A stretch of 64,000 nucleotides of DNA from an uncultured Eubacteriales bacterium (lineage in GTDB: Bacteria; Bacillota; Clostridia; Oscillospirales; Oscillospiraceae). Positions 48,959-57,591 of the stretch are shown here, piece after piece. The notes beneath the pieces are model-generated. The model saw only the letters and a program-made list of their open reading frames with translations, did not search any database and was not told where the DNA came from. The first letter of the stretch is position 1, and every line of letters starts with the position of its first letter. The DNA is taken from contig UQZR01000005.1 in NCBI GenBank assembly GCA_900545585.1, positions 1 to 64,000 of the forward strand. The letters run 5' to 3'. The translations under genes were made by a program, and so were the position numbers.

Positions 48959-49774
48959 TCAATATTTCTCGATATCCACAGGCCGCACCGCCCCCTGCAG
49001 GGGCCGGCCCAGGAACATGCCCGCCAGCGCGCCGAAATCCTCCGGCCGGTCACTGGCGTACAGCGTCATCTCGCCGCCGCGCCGGTCTGCCAGCAGCTCC
49101 CGCTCCGTCAGCTGCTGCTTCAGGCTGCGGGCCGCCTCGGCGCCGGAGTCCACCAGCGTCACATCCGGCCCCATGATACCGCCGATGATCTCCGCCAGCA
49201 GCGGATAGTGGGTACAGCCCATGATGAGGGTGTCGATGCCGGTATCCCGCAGCGGCTCCAGATACTCCCGCGCCACCGTTTCGATGACGGTATCGCCCGG
49301 CCGGAACCGGCCGTTCTCCACCAACGGCACAAACAGGGGGCACGCCTTACTGATAACGGTGATATCCCCGTCCAGTCCGGCGATGGTGCGCTCATAGGCG
49401 CCGGAGCGCACGGAGGCGGCAGTGGCGATGAGCCCCACCCGCTTGTTCCGCGTGGACGCCGCGGCGCGGCGGCAGGACGGCTCCACCACACCCAGCATGG
49501 GCAGGTCGCCGTTCTCCGCCTGTAATTGGGGCAGCGCCGTGGTGGATACGGTGCCGCAGGCCACCACCAGCGCCTTGATGTCGAAGGTCCGCAGGAAGCG
49601 AACATCCTGCTTTGCAAAGCGCAGCAGGATTTCCGCCGAGCGGCTGCCATAGGGTACACGGGACGTGTCTCCGAAGTATATAATGTTCTCAGAGGGGAGG
49701 ATGCTGCGGATCTCCCGCACGGCGGTGAGCCCGCCGCTGCCGGAGTCGAACACCCCGATCGGACGCAGATCCAT
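48959..49774 (-). CDS. murI: glutamate racemase
   Basis: A 271-residue enzyme that makes D-glutamate for peptidoglycan. Both catalytic cysteines are present, C73 in VVACGT and about C184 in MGCTHYP, with the N-terminal IGVFDSGSGGLTAVREI. The start at 49774 has AGAAGGAG; a much longer in-frame version would run through the promoter. A promoter TTGTGT-17-TAGAAT is seen upstream (about 49824-49852). Confidence 0.95.
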   Translation of the reverse strand: MDLRPIGVFDSGSGGLTAVREIRSILPSENIIYFGDTSRVPYGSRSAEILLRFAKQDVRFLRTFDIKALVVACGTVSTTALPQLQAENGDLPMLGVVEPSCRRAAASTRNKRVGLIATAASVRSGAYERTIAGLDGDITVISKACPLFVPLVENGRFRPGDTVIETVAREYLEPLRDTGIDTLIMGCTHYPLLAEIIGGIMGPDVTLVDSGAEAARSLKQQLTERELLADRRGGEMTLYASDRPEDFGALAGMFLGRPLQGAVRPVDIEKY

Positions 49775-49890
49775 GGAAACGCTCCTTCTCGCAGTTTTCA
49801 ACTTTATCTTTATACTGTAACTAATATATTCTACTATGAACCGCCGCCCGACACAAGCTAAATTTTGGCGGACCTTCCCACTTTTTCTAT

Positions 49891-49918
49891 GGCATTCCGC
49901 GAAATGCCGTGTTATAAT
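49891..49918 (+). promoter_or_regulatory. promoter with palindrome before the 137-residue unknown protein
   Basis: TATAAT (49913-49918) is 40 bases before the ATG. Upstream of it GGCATT-CCGCGA-AATGCC (49891-49908) forms a hairpin-type inverted repeat over the spacer and the expected -35 edge, where no good -35 sequence is seen. This looks like an operator or an activator site. Confidence 0.5.
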
Positions 49919-49958
49919 CAGGGAAACAAAGTGCTGACCGCGAAACGGAGGTGGCCTG

Positions 49959-50372
49959 ATGGAACTGAAAATGACGGAGAAGCAGTTCCGGCGTCTGCTG
50001 GATCTGGTGTATATCGGCAACTGGGTGCTGAACTCCACCCGCGGTGATGACCGCATCAAGGAGTATGACCAGGTGGAGAGCCTGGTCTTCGCCCACTGTC
50101 TGGACCACGGCATGGCCCCGCTGACGGAGCTGTACCAGGGGGAGCTGATCCCCTCCCGTGCCTTTGCCGACGGCGGCATCCACGAGGCCATCATGGCCTA
50201 CGAGGACACCACGTTCTTTGAGATACTGGCGCAGGAGCTGGCCCTGCGGGACATGGACGATCCCCCCATCACGCCGGAGAACTACGATGAGGTGATGGCG
50301 CGGATGGAGACGTATCTGGGAGAGTTCGAGCAGCACGGCACCGACAACATCACCGTGGATATGGACGAGTAA
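49959..50372 (+). CDS. conserved protein of unknown function
   Basis: A 137-residue acidic soluble protein beginning MELKMTEKQFRRLLDLVYIG. It has no signal peptide or membrane helix. Helix-rich sequence with a WVLNSTRGDDRIKEYDQVESLVFAH segment and an acidic end. I do not recognise a named family with certainty. It is a single-gene unit with its own promoter and a strong terminator; GGAGGTGG precedes the ATG. Confidence 0.75.
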   Translation: MELKMTEKQFRRLLDLVYIGNWVLNSTRGDDRIKEYDQVESLVFAHCLDHGMAPLTELYQGELIPSRAFADGGIHEAIMAYEDTTFFEILAQELALRDMDDPPITPENYDEVMARMETYLGEFEQHGTDNITVDMDE

Positions 50373-50379
50373 ACGCGCG

Positions 50380-50415
50380 GAAGCGCTCCGGCCGAGCCGG
50401 AGCGCTTCTTTTTTT
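50380..50415. terminator. shared convergent terminator
   Basis: GAAGCGCTCCGGC (50380-50392), loop CGA, GCCGGAGCGCTTC (50396-50408), then seven T. It lies 3 bases before the end of the opposing FAD gene. Confidence 0.9.
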
Positions 50416-50418
50416 GTG

Positions 50419-51792
50419 TTACGCCTGCTCCGCCAGATAGCGGGCCACATAGACACCGCTGGCGCTGGCATGGGACAGGGAGTGGGTCACGCCGCTGCCG
50501 TCGCCGATGACGAACAGGCCCTTGTGGGGCGTCTCCAGATTCTGGTCCAGCGCCACCTCCATGTTGTAGAACTTCACCTCCACGCCGTAGAGCAGGGTGT
50601 CGTCGCTGGCGGTGCCGGGGGCGATCTTGTCCAGAGCGTAGATCATCTCGATGATGCCGTCCAGGATACGCTTGGGCATCACCAGACTCAGATCGCCGGG
50701 GGTAGCCGCCAGCGTGGGGGTCATGAAGCCCTTTTCGATGCGCTTGGGAGTGGTGCGCTGGCCGCGGATCAGGTCGCCGAACCGCTGCACCATCACGCCG
50801 CCGCCCAGCATGTTGGAAAGGCGGGCGATGCTCTCGCCGTAGCCGTTGCTGTCGCGGAACGGCTCGGTAAAGTGCTTGGACACCAGCAGGGCGAAGTTGG
50901 TGTTCTCCGTGTGCAGGGCGGGGTCCTCATAGCTGTGGCCGTTGACGGTGACAATGCCGTTGGTGTTCTCGTTCACCACCGCGCCCCGGGGGTTCATGCA
51001 GAACGTGCGCACCTTGTCCTGATACTTCTCGGTCTTATACACGATCTTACTCTCGTACAGCTCGTCGGTGATGGGGGCGAACACCTCGGCGGGCAGCTCC
51101 ACCCGGACGCCGATGTCCACGCGATTGGACTTGGTGGGGATATCCAGCGCCTCGCACACGGACTCCATCCACTTGCTGCCGCTGCGTCCCACGGAGATGA
51201 TGCACTTGCTGCCGCAGAACGTGCCCTTGTCCGTCTCCGCCTGATAGCTGCCGTCGTCCAGAATGGTCAGTGCCTTCACCGGCGTCAGGAAGTGGAAGTC
51301 GATGTGCTCCTTCAGCTGAGCGTACAGGTTCTCCAGTACCTTGTAGTTGATATCCGTGCCCAGATGCCGCACGGAGGCGTCCAGCAGGTGGAGATTATTT
51401 TGCAGGCACAGGCGCTTGAAGCCGCTGTCCGCCGTGGAGTACAGCTTGGTGCCGGCGCCGCCGCAGGCCACGTTGATCTCGTCCACGTAGCGCATGAGCT
51501 CCATGGCCTTCTGCTTGCCGATGTACTCGTACAGCGTACCGCCGAACTCGTTGGTCAGGTTATACTTGCCGTCGGAGAAGGCGCCGGCGCCGCCGAAGCC
51601 GTTCATGATGGCGCAGGTCTTGCAGTGGATGCAGGACTTGACCTTGTCACCGTCGATGGGACAGTGCCGCTTCTCCAGCGGGTTGCCCGCCTCCAGCACC
51701 GCCACCTTCCACTCGGGCTTACGCTGCATCAGTTCATAGGCGGAAAAGATGCCGCCGGGGCCCGCGCCGATAATCAGAACATCATATTTCAT
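50419..51792 (-). CDS. FAD-dependent dehydrogenase (COG2509-like)
   Basis: A 457-residue flavoprotein. The Rossmann FAD motif GAGPGGIFSAYEL at residues 8-20, CIHCKTCAIMNGFGGAGAFSDGKYN near 70-95 with a CxxCxxC group, and the C-terminal FAD contact GLFVIGDGSGVTHSLSHASASG are clear. Proteins of this group are uncharacterised oxidoreductases; the cysteines could bind a cluster or act in redox. The start MKYDVLII at 51792 follows AAGGAGGG. Confidence 0.83.
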   Translation of the reverse strand: MKYDVLIIGAGPGGIFSAYELMQRKPEWKVAVLEAGNPLEKRHCPIDGDKVKSCIHCKTCAIMNGFGGAGAFSDGKYNLTNEFGGTLYEYIGKQKAMELMRYVDEINVACGGAGTKLYSTADSGFKRLCLQNNLHLLDASVRHLGTDINYKVLENLYAQLKEHIDFHFLTPVKALTILDDGSYQAETDKGTFCGSKCIISVGRSGSKWMESVCEALDIPTKSNRVDIGVRVELPAEVFAPITDELYESKIVYKTEKYQDKVRTFCMNPRGAVVNENTNGIVTVNGHSYEDPALHTENTNFALLVSKHFTEPFRDSNGYGESIARLSNMLGGGVMVQRFGDLIRGQRTTPKRIEKGFMTPTLAATPGDLSLVMPKRILDGIIEMIYALDKIAPGTASDDTLLYGVEVKFYNMEVALDQNLETPHKGLFVIGDGSGVTHSLSHASASGVYVARYLAEQA

Positions 51793-51941
51793 AATAGAAG
51801 AGACCCTCCTTCGTTTGGTATCATGTCGCGTGGTAAACCATTGTACAGTATACCCGAAGCGGCGGCGGGACACAATTCTTTTTTCCTTATCTCTCCTATT
51901 ATCCATCATATTTGCATTTTCAACTTTTCAATTCCGGCTGA

Positions 51942-51950
51942 ATCTGGTAC
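51942..51950 (+). promoter_or_regulatory. extended -10 promoter of thyA
   Basis: TGGTACAAT gives an extended -10 (TGn-TACAAT) about 30 bases before the thyA ATG; the -35 (TTTTCA, 17 bases up) is weak. Confidence 0.5.
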
Positions 51951-51980
51951 AATGGGAAAAAACTCTCAGGGGGTACAGCC

Positions 51981-52811
51981 ATGAGCCGTGCAGACCAGAT
52001 CTTCAAGCAGAATTGCCGCGACATCCTGCAAAACGGGGTGTGGGACACTGACCAGCAGGTGCGTCCCCACTGGGATGACGGCACGCCTGCCCACACCGTG
52101 AAAAAGTTCGGTATCGTCAACCGCTACGACCTGCGTCAGGAGTTTCCCATCCTGACGCTGCGCCGCACCTACTTCAAGACCTGCATCGACGAGCTGCTGT
52201 GGATCTGGCAGCAGAAGTCCAACAATATCCACGACCTGCGTGGCCACATCTGGGACAGCTGGGCGGATGAGACCGGCTCCATCGGCAAGGCCTACGGCTA
52301 TCAGCTGGCAGTAAAGCACCAGTACCCCGAGGGGGAGATGGATCAGGTGGACCGCGTGCTGTACGACCTGAAGCACAACCCCGCCAGCCGCCGTATCCTC
52401 ACCAACATCTACAACTTTCAGGACCTCCACGAGATGGCGCTGTACCCCTGCGCCTACTCCATGACGTTCAACGTCTCCGGACATACCCTCAACGCCATCC
52501 TGAACCAGCGCAGCCAGGACATGCTGGCCGCCAACAACTGGAACGTGGTGCAGTACAGCGTGCTGGTCCACATGATGGCGCAGGTGTCCGGTCTGGAGGC
52601 TGGCGAGCTGGTCCACGTCATCGCCGACGCCCATATCTACGACCGCCACGTGCCCATCATCGAAAAGCTGCTGGAAAAGGACGAGCGTCCCGCTCCGCAG
52701 CTCGTGATGGACAAGTCCGTCACTGATTTCTACCGGTTCACACGGGACAGCTTCTCGCTGGAGGGCTACGATCCCCAGCCCTTTGACGACAAGATCCCCG
52801 TGGCCATTTAA
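51981..52811 (+). CDS. thyA: thymidylate synthase
   Basis: A 276-residue ThyA that methylates dUMP with methylenetetrahydrofolate. The catalytic cysteine is C157 in LYPCAYSM, and RRILTNIYN, LNQRSQDM and HVIADAHIYDRH are the substrate-binding blocks. It makes dihydrofolate, which the next gene reduces. GGGGG-type ribosome site before ATG. Confidence 0.95.
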   Translation: MSRADQIFKQNCRDILQNGVWDTDQQVRPHWDDGTPAHTVKKFGIVNRYDLRQEFPILTLRRTYFKTCIDELLWIWQQKSNNIHDLRGHIWDSWADETGSIGKAYGYQLAVKHQYPEGEMDQVDRVLYDLKHNPASRRILTNIYNFQDLHEMALYPCAYSMTFNVSGHTLNAILNQRSQDMLAANNWNVVQYSVLVHMMAQVSGLEAGELVHVIADAHIYDRHVPIIEKLLEKDERPAPQLVMDKSVTDFYRFTRDSFSLEGYDPQPFDDKIPVAI

Positions 52812-52823
52812 GGAGGAGCGCCC

Positions 52824-53399
52824 ATGTACGCCATCGCAGCCGTAGACCAGAACTGGGGCATCGGGCGGGACAACGCCCTGCTGTTTCACATCTCCGCCGA
52901 CATGAAGCGCTTCCGCGCCCTGACGGAGGGCAAGACCGTCCTCATGGGTCGCAAGACTCTCCAGTCTCTGCCCAATGGCAGGGGGCTGCCCCACCGCCGC
53001 AACATTGTCCTCACCGGTGATCGGGACTTTGCCGCGGAAAATGCGGAGATCGTCCACTTTCCCGTGGAGGCGGTGTTTCAGGCTGGAGAGGACGCATGGA
53101 TCATCGGCGGTGAGAGCGTCTACCGCCGGTTTCTGCCCCTGTGCGACCGCGTGTACCTTACCAAAATTTTCGCCGACGGTCACGCCGACGCTTTCTTCCC
53201 CGATCTGGACAGCGATCCCCACTGGCAGGTGGACACCGAGAGCGAGATCATGGAGGACAACGGCCTGCGCTACCAGTTCGTGGAGTACGTCCCCGCCGCG
53301 CCGGAGGAGGACGATCTTCTTCTATCAGAGGAGGAAGCCCCCCAGGAGCCGCCCCAGTTTGCACCGCCCGCCGACTTCTCCGTGTTCAGTGGGTTTTAA
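52824..53399 (+). CDS. folA: dihydrofolate reductase with acidic tail
   Basis: A 191-residue DHFR that regenerates tetrahydrofolate after ThyA. IAAVDQNWGIGRDNALLFHISADMKRF, GRKTLQSLP and the NADPH loop IIGGESVY are typical. Residues beyond about 158 form an extra tail rich in Glu and Pro (EEDDLLLSEEEAPQEPP), absent from ordinary DHFRs of about 160 residues. It is 12 bases after thyA. Confidence 0.94.
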   Translation: MYAIAAVDQNWGIGRDNALLFHISADMKRFRALTEGKTVLMGRKTLQSLPNGRGLPHRRNIVLTGDRDFAAENAEIVHFPVEAVFQAGEDAWIIGGESVYRRFLPLCDRVYLTKIFADGHADAFFPDLDSDPHWQVDTESEIMEDNGLRYQFVEYVPAAPEEDDLLLSEEEAPQEPPQFAPPADFSVFSGF

Positions 53400-53403
53400 C
53401 GCC

Positions 53404-55458
53404 ATGGCACATCCGGACACCGACATCCGCTATATCAAGGGCATTGGCGAGACCCGCGCCAATGCCCTGAACAAGCTGGGCATCCGCACACTGGAGGATC
53501 TGCTGTCCTACTTCCCCCGGCGCTGGGAGGACCGGACGCTGGAGCGCCCCATACGGGAGCTGGCCGTGGGCGAATACGCCTGTGTGCGGGCCATGCTGGC
53601 GAGTGACCCCACTGCCAGCCGCATCTCCGGCGGCCGCACGCTGGTGAAGGTGCGTGCCGTGGACGACAGCGGCGCGCTGGATGTGGCCTTCTTCAATCAG
53701 GATTACCGCCGCACCAGTCTCCACAAGGGCGAGACCTATATCTTCTACGGTAAGGTGGAGGGCGACCTGCTGCGCCGCCGCATGACCAATCCGGTGGTGG
53801 AGCCGGAGGGGCGGCAGCTGCTGACGGGCCGCATCATGCCCATCTATCCCCTGGCCGCCGGTGTCAGCCAGACCCTGCTGGCCAAGGCCATGCGGCAGGG
53901 GCTGGACGCCTGCCGCGACCTGCTGCCGGACGTACTGCCGGATGAGGTACGCCGCGCCTATCACCTGTGCTACACCGGCTATGCCTATGAGAACATCCAC
54001 TTCCCCGACTCGCCGGAGGCGCTGGACATCGCCCGCCGCCGTCTGGTGTTCGAGGAGCTTTTCGTGCTGGCCTGCGGCCTGCAGCTGCTGCGCTCCCGCC
54101 GGGAGACAGGCCGCGGCCCCGCCTGCAAAAATCTGAGCCTTACGCCCTTTTACGACGCCCTGCCCTTCGCCCTCACCGGCGCCCAGCGCCGCGCCGTGGA
54201 GCAGGCCGTCTCCGACATGACCTCCGGCCGCGTCATGAACCGCCTGTGTCAGGGCGACGTGGGCAGCGGCAAGACCATGGTGGCCGCGGCCTGCGTCTGG
54301 TTCGCCGCCCGGAACGGCTGGCAGTCGGCACTGATGGCTCCCACGGAGATCCTGGCCCGCCAGCACTACGAGAATCTGGCCCCCCTGTTCGCCCGCTTCG
54401 GGCTGCACTGTGCCCTGCTCACCGGCTCTACCCGCGTTAGGGAGCGCCGTGCCATTCTGGCAGGGCTGGCCGACGGTACCGTTGACCTGTGCATCGGTAC
54501 CCATGCCCTGCTGACGGAGGACGTGCAGTACGCCCGTCTGGGACTGGTCATCACCGACGAGCAGCACCGCTTCGGCGTGGACCAGCGGGCCGCCCTGTCC
54601 AAAAAGGCGGACTCGCCCCATATGCTGGTGCTGTCCGCCACCCCCATCCCCCGCACGCTGGCCCTCATCATCTACGGCGATCTGGACGTGTCCATCATTG
54701 ATGAACTGCCCCCGGGCCGCCAGAAGGTGGACACCTTCGCCGTGGGGGAGTCCTACCGTCAGCGGCTCAACGGCTTCATCCGCAAGCAGGTGGCCGAGGG
54801 CCATCAGGTATTCATCGTCTGCCCGCTGGTGGCGGAGGACGACCAGCTCCCCGATGAGCGGAAGGCGGTGACCGCCTATGCCCAAAAATTGCAGAACGAG
54901 GTGTTTCCTGACCTGCGCATCTCTGTGCTCCACGGGCGCATGAAATCCAGGGAAAAGGAGTCCGTCATGGCCGCCTTCGCCGCAGGGGAAAGCGATATTC
55001 TGGTATCCACCACTGTCGTGGAGGTAGGCGTGGATGTGCCCAACGCCAATCTGATGGTGGTAGAGAACGCCGAACGCTTCGGCCTCAGCCAGCTCCACCA
55101 GCTGCGGGGCCGCGTAGGCCGCGGCAGTGCCAAGAGCTGGTGCATCCTGCTGTCCGACAGCGGCAGCGACGACACCCGCCGCCGTCTCAAAGTGCTGACG
55201 GAGACCAACGATGGCTTCCGCATCTCCGAGGAAGACCTGAAGCTCCGCGGCCCCGGCGACTTTTTCGGCCAGCGGCAGCACGGGCTGCCCACCCTGAAGG
55301 CTGCGGATCTCAGCTGCGACGTGCAGCTGCTGGACGAAGCCCAGTCCGCGGCCCGCGCCCTGCTGACGCAGGACCCCCAGCTGGCCGCACCGGCCCACGC
55401 TCCGCTGCTGCGCCGCATCCGGCGGCTGTTTGCCGCCAGTGAAGGCGGCCTCAACTGA
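53404..55458 (+). CDS. recG: ATP-dependent DNA helicase RecG
   Basis: A 684-residue RecG that remodels stalled forks and Holliday junctions. N-terminal wedge (OB fold, about 60-160), Walker A GDVGSGKTM near 283, DEQH in TDEQHRFG near 383, SATPIPRT, and the helicase C part with TTVVEVGVDVPNAN and QLRGRVGRG. The ATG at 53404 lies 4 bases after folA. A longer in-frame start would lie inside folA and is rejected. Confidence 0.95.
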   Translation: MAHPDTDIRYIKGIGETRANALNKLGIRTLEDLLSYFPRRWEDRTLERPIRELAVGEYACVRAMLASDPTASRISGGRTLVKVRAVDDSGALDVAFFNQDYRRTSLHKGETYIFYGKVEGDLLRRRMTNPVVEPEGRQLLTGRIMPIYPLAAGVSQTLLAKAMRQGLDACRDLLPDVLPDEVRRAYHLCYTGYAYENIHFPDSPEALDIARRRLVFEELFVLACGLQLLRSRRETGRGPACKNLSLTPFYDALPFALTGAQRRAVEQAVSDMTSGRVMNRLCQGDVGSGKTMVAAACVWFAARNGWQSALMAPTEILARQHYENLAPLFARFGLHCALLTGSTRVRERRAILAGLADGTVDLCIGTHALLTEDVQYARLGLVITDEQHRFGVDQRAALSKKADSPHMLVLSATPIPRTLALIIYGDLDVSIIDELPPGRQKVDTFAVGESYRQRLNGFIRKQVAEGHQVFIVCPLVAEDDQLPDERKAVTAYAQKLQNEVFPDLRISVLHGRMKSREKESVMAAFAAGESDILVSTTVVEVGVDVPNANLMVVENAERFGLSQLHQLRGRVGRGSAKSWCILLSDSGSDDTRRRLKVLTETNDGFRISEEDLKLRGPGDFFGQRQHGLPTLKAADLSCDVQLLDEAQSAARALLTQDPQLAAPAHAPLLRRIRRLFAASEGGLN

Positions 55459-55469
55459 ATCGGCATAAA

Positions 55470-55535
55470 AAACGGGCGGAGCGCCTTTCGGCGCTCCGCC
55501 CGTTTGAAAGTCGGGCAAAAGGGGGGTGCCCGACA
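55470..55535 (+). terminator. recG terminator and following hairpin
   Basis: AAACGGGCGGAGCGCC (55470-55485), loop TTTC, GGCGCTCCGCCCGTTT (55490-55505). A second stem GTCGGGCA/TGCCCGAC (55511-55535) follows. The remaining 55536-55680 holds no gene that I can see. Confidence 0.75.
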
Positions 55536-55685
55536 GGGGGAAGAGCAATATCATCTGCATAGCGATCTTACGCGTGACCACTATGCTGAGAGCATATGTA
55601 TTCTACTGCACGGCTCATCCGTTGTCAATGTTTTTCTGCCGGTATTTTCTTGTATTTTCCACGGTTTTCCAGTCGCCGCTCCCTC

Positions 55686-55714
55686 TTGCCTGCCCCGCTG
55701 CGGCGTGCTATACT
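55686..55714 (+). promoter_or_regulatory. promoter of uvrC
   Basis: TTGCCT (55686-55691), a 17-base spacer and TATACT (55709-55714), 35 bases before the ATG. No LexA box was seen. Confidence 0.7.
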
Positions 55715-55749
55715 GAGGGAAAAACCGCGCCGGAAAAGGAGGTGCCGCC

Positions 55750-57591
55750 ATGACGAAGGATGAGCTGCGGGCCAAGGCCAATGAGCTGCCGCTGCTGCCC
55801 GGCGTCTATCTGATGATGGACAAAACGGGGCAGGTCATCTACGTGGGCAAGGCCATAAAACTGAAAAATCGGGTGAGCCAGTACTTTCAGGACACCGCCT
55901 CCCACAACGACAAGACCCGCCGCATGGTGTCCCAGGTGGACCGGTTCGACACTATCATCGTCCGCACCGAGTTTGAGGCTCTCATTCTGGAGAACTCCCT
56001 CATCAAGCGGCACATGCCCCGCTACAACATTTTGCTGAAGGACGACAAGGGCTATCCCTTCGTCCGGTTGGACGAAAAGGCCGACTACCCCCGCTTCACG
56101 CTGGTGACACGGCCCGCGGAGGACGGCGCCCGCTACTTCGGCCCCTTCGGCGGCCGCAGCGAGACGCGGCAGGCCATCGACGCGGTGTGCGCCGCTCTGC
56201 GCCTGCCTACCTGCTCCCGCCGGTTCCCGCGGGACATCGGCAAGGAGCGTCCCTGCCTCAACCATCACATCGGCCGGTGCGACGGCTTCTGCCGTCCTGA
56301 CGGCCCCGATGCCGCCGAGTACCGGCGCCGCATCGCCCAGGCGGTGCGGCTGTTCGAGGGGCGGCTGCGGCAGGTGACGGCGGAGCTCACCGCACAGATG
56401 ACCGCCGCCGCCGAAGCTCTGGACTTCGAGCAGGCCGCCGCCCTGCGTGACCGCATCCGCGCCCTGTCGGTGCTGTCCAAGAATCAGAAGGTCATCGCCG
56501 GCATCTGCGCCGACACCGACGTCTGGGGCGTATACACCGGCCCGGCCCGTGCCGGCTGCGCCGTGCTGCACATCGAAAACGGCGACCTGCTGGGCCGCCG
56601 CGTGGAGGTGCTGCCCGCCGCCGAGGACGATGCCGCCCTGCTGGGTGCCGTGGTGCCCCAATACTATCTGGACCGCGAGCTGCTGCCCCGTGAGATCCTG
56701 CTGCCTCTGCCGGTGGAGGATATGGACACCCTGTCCGTCCTGCTGACGGAGCGCTGCGGCCACACCGTCACCCTCCGCGTCCCACAGCGGGGCCAGCGGC
56801 GGGAGCTGCTGGACATCGCCTGCCGCAACGCCAAAGAAGAGGTGGAGCGCGTCACCTCCGACACCGAGCGCACCGCCGGTATCCTCCGGCTTTTACAGGA
56901 GCTGGCCGGCCTGCCGGTGCTGCCCCGCCGCATGGAGAGCTACGACATCTCCCACACCGGCGGCGCCGATCAGGTGGCCAGCATGGTGGTATTCGTGGAC
57001 GGACGGCCCCTGAAGCGGGACTACCGCCGCTTCCAGATCCAGAGCTGCGGCGGTCCCGATGACTACGGCGCCATGGCGGAGGTGCTGGAGCGCCGGTTCC
57101 GCCGGTATCTGGACGGCGACGGAAAATTTTCCCCCCTCCCCGATCTGCTGCTCATCGACGGAGGCGTCCAGCACGCCCGGGTGGCCGAGGAGGTGGCGGC
57201 TAAGCTGCACCTCTCCGTGCCGGTTCTGGGCATGGTGAAGGACGACCGTCACCGCACCCGCGCGCTGGTGACGGCGCAGGGCATGGAGATCGGCATCCAG
57301 ACGCCCCCCGCCCTGTTCGCCCTGATCGGGCGGGTGCAGGAGGAGGTCCACCGCTTCGCCATCACCTACCACCACCAGAAGCACGCCAAAAACGCCTACC
57401 GCTCCCAGCTGGACGGCATCGCCGGCGTGGGCGAGGCCCGCAAGAAGCTGCTTTTGCAGCGGTTCGGCACCGTCAAGGCCGTCCGCACCGCAGAGCTCCT
57501 CCAGCTGGAGGAGGTGCTGCCCAAGCCCGCCGCCCGCGCCGTCTACGACCGCTTCCATCCGGAAAATATGTCAAAGGAGAACACCTCATGA
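55750..57591 (+). CDS. uvrC: excinuclease ABC subunit C
   Basis: A 613-residue nuclease subunit that makes both incisions in nucleotide excision repair. GIY-YIG-type N-domain LPGVYLMMDKTGQVIYVGKA, UVR helix near 205-235, the RNase H-like C-domain with YDISHTGGADQVASMVVFVDG, and helix-hairpin-helix motifs at the end (GIAGVGEARKKLLLQRFG). AAAAGGAGG precedes the ATG. The stop overlaps the next gene (ATGA). Confidence 0.96.
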   Translation: MTKDELRAKANELPLLPGVYLMMDKTGQVIYVGKAIKLKNRVSQYFQDTASHNDKTRRMVSQVDRFDTIIVRTEFEALILENSLIKRHMPRYNILLKDDKGYPFVRLDEKADYPRFTLVTRPAEDGARYFGPFGGRSETRQAIDAVCAALRLPTCSRRFPRDIGKERPCLNHHIGRCDGFCRPDGPDAAEYRRRIAQAVRLFEGRLRQVTAELTAQMTAAAEALDFEQAAALRDRIRALSVLSKNQKVIAGICADTDVWGVYTGPARAGCAVLHIENGDLLGRRVEVLPAAEDDAALLGAVVPQYYLDRELLPREILLPLPVEDMDTLSVLLTERCGHTVTLRVPQRGQRRELLDIACRNAKEEVERVTSDTERTAGILRLLQELAGLPVLPRRMESYDISHTGGADQVASMVVFVDGRPLKRDYRRFQIQSCGGPDDYGAMAEVLERRFRRYLDGDGKFSPLPDLLLIDGGVQHARVAEEVAAKLHLSVPVLGMVKDDRHRTRALVTAQGMEIGIQTPPALFALIGRVQEEVHRFAITYHHQKHAKNAYRSQLDGIAGVGEARKKLLLQRFGTVKAVRTAELLQLEEVLPKPAARAVYDRFHPENMSKENTS

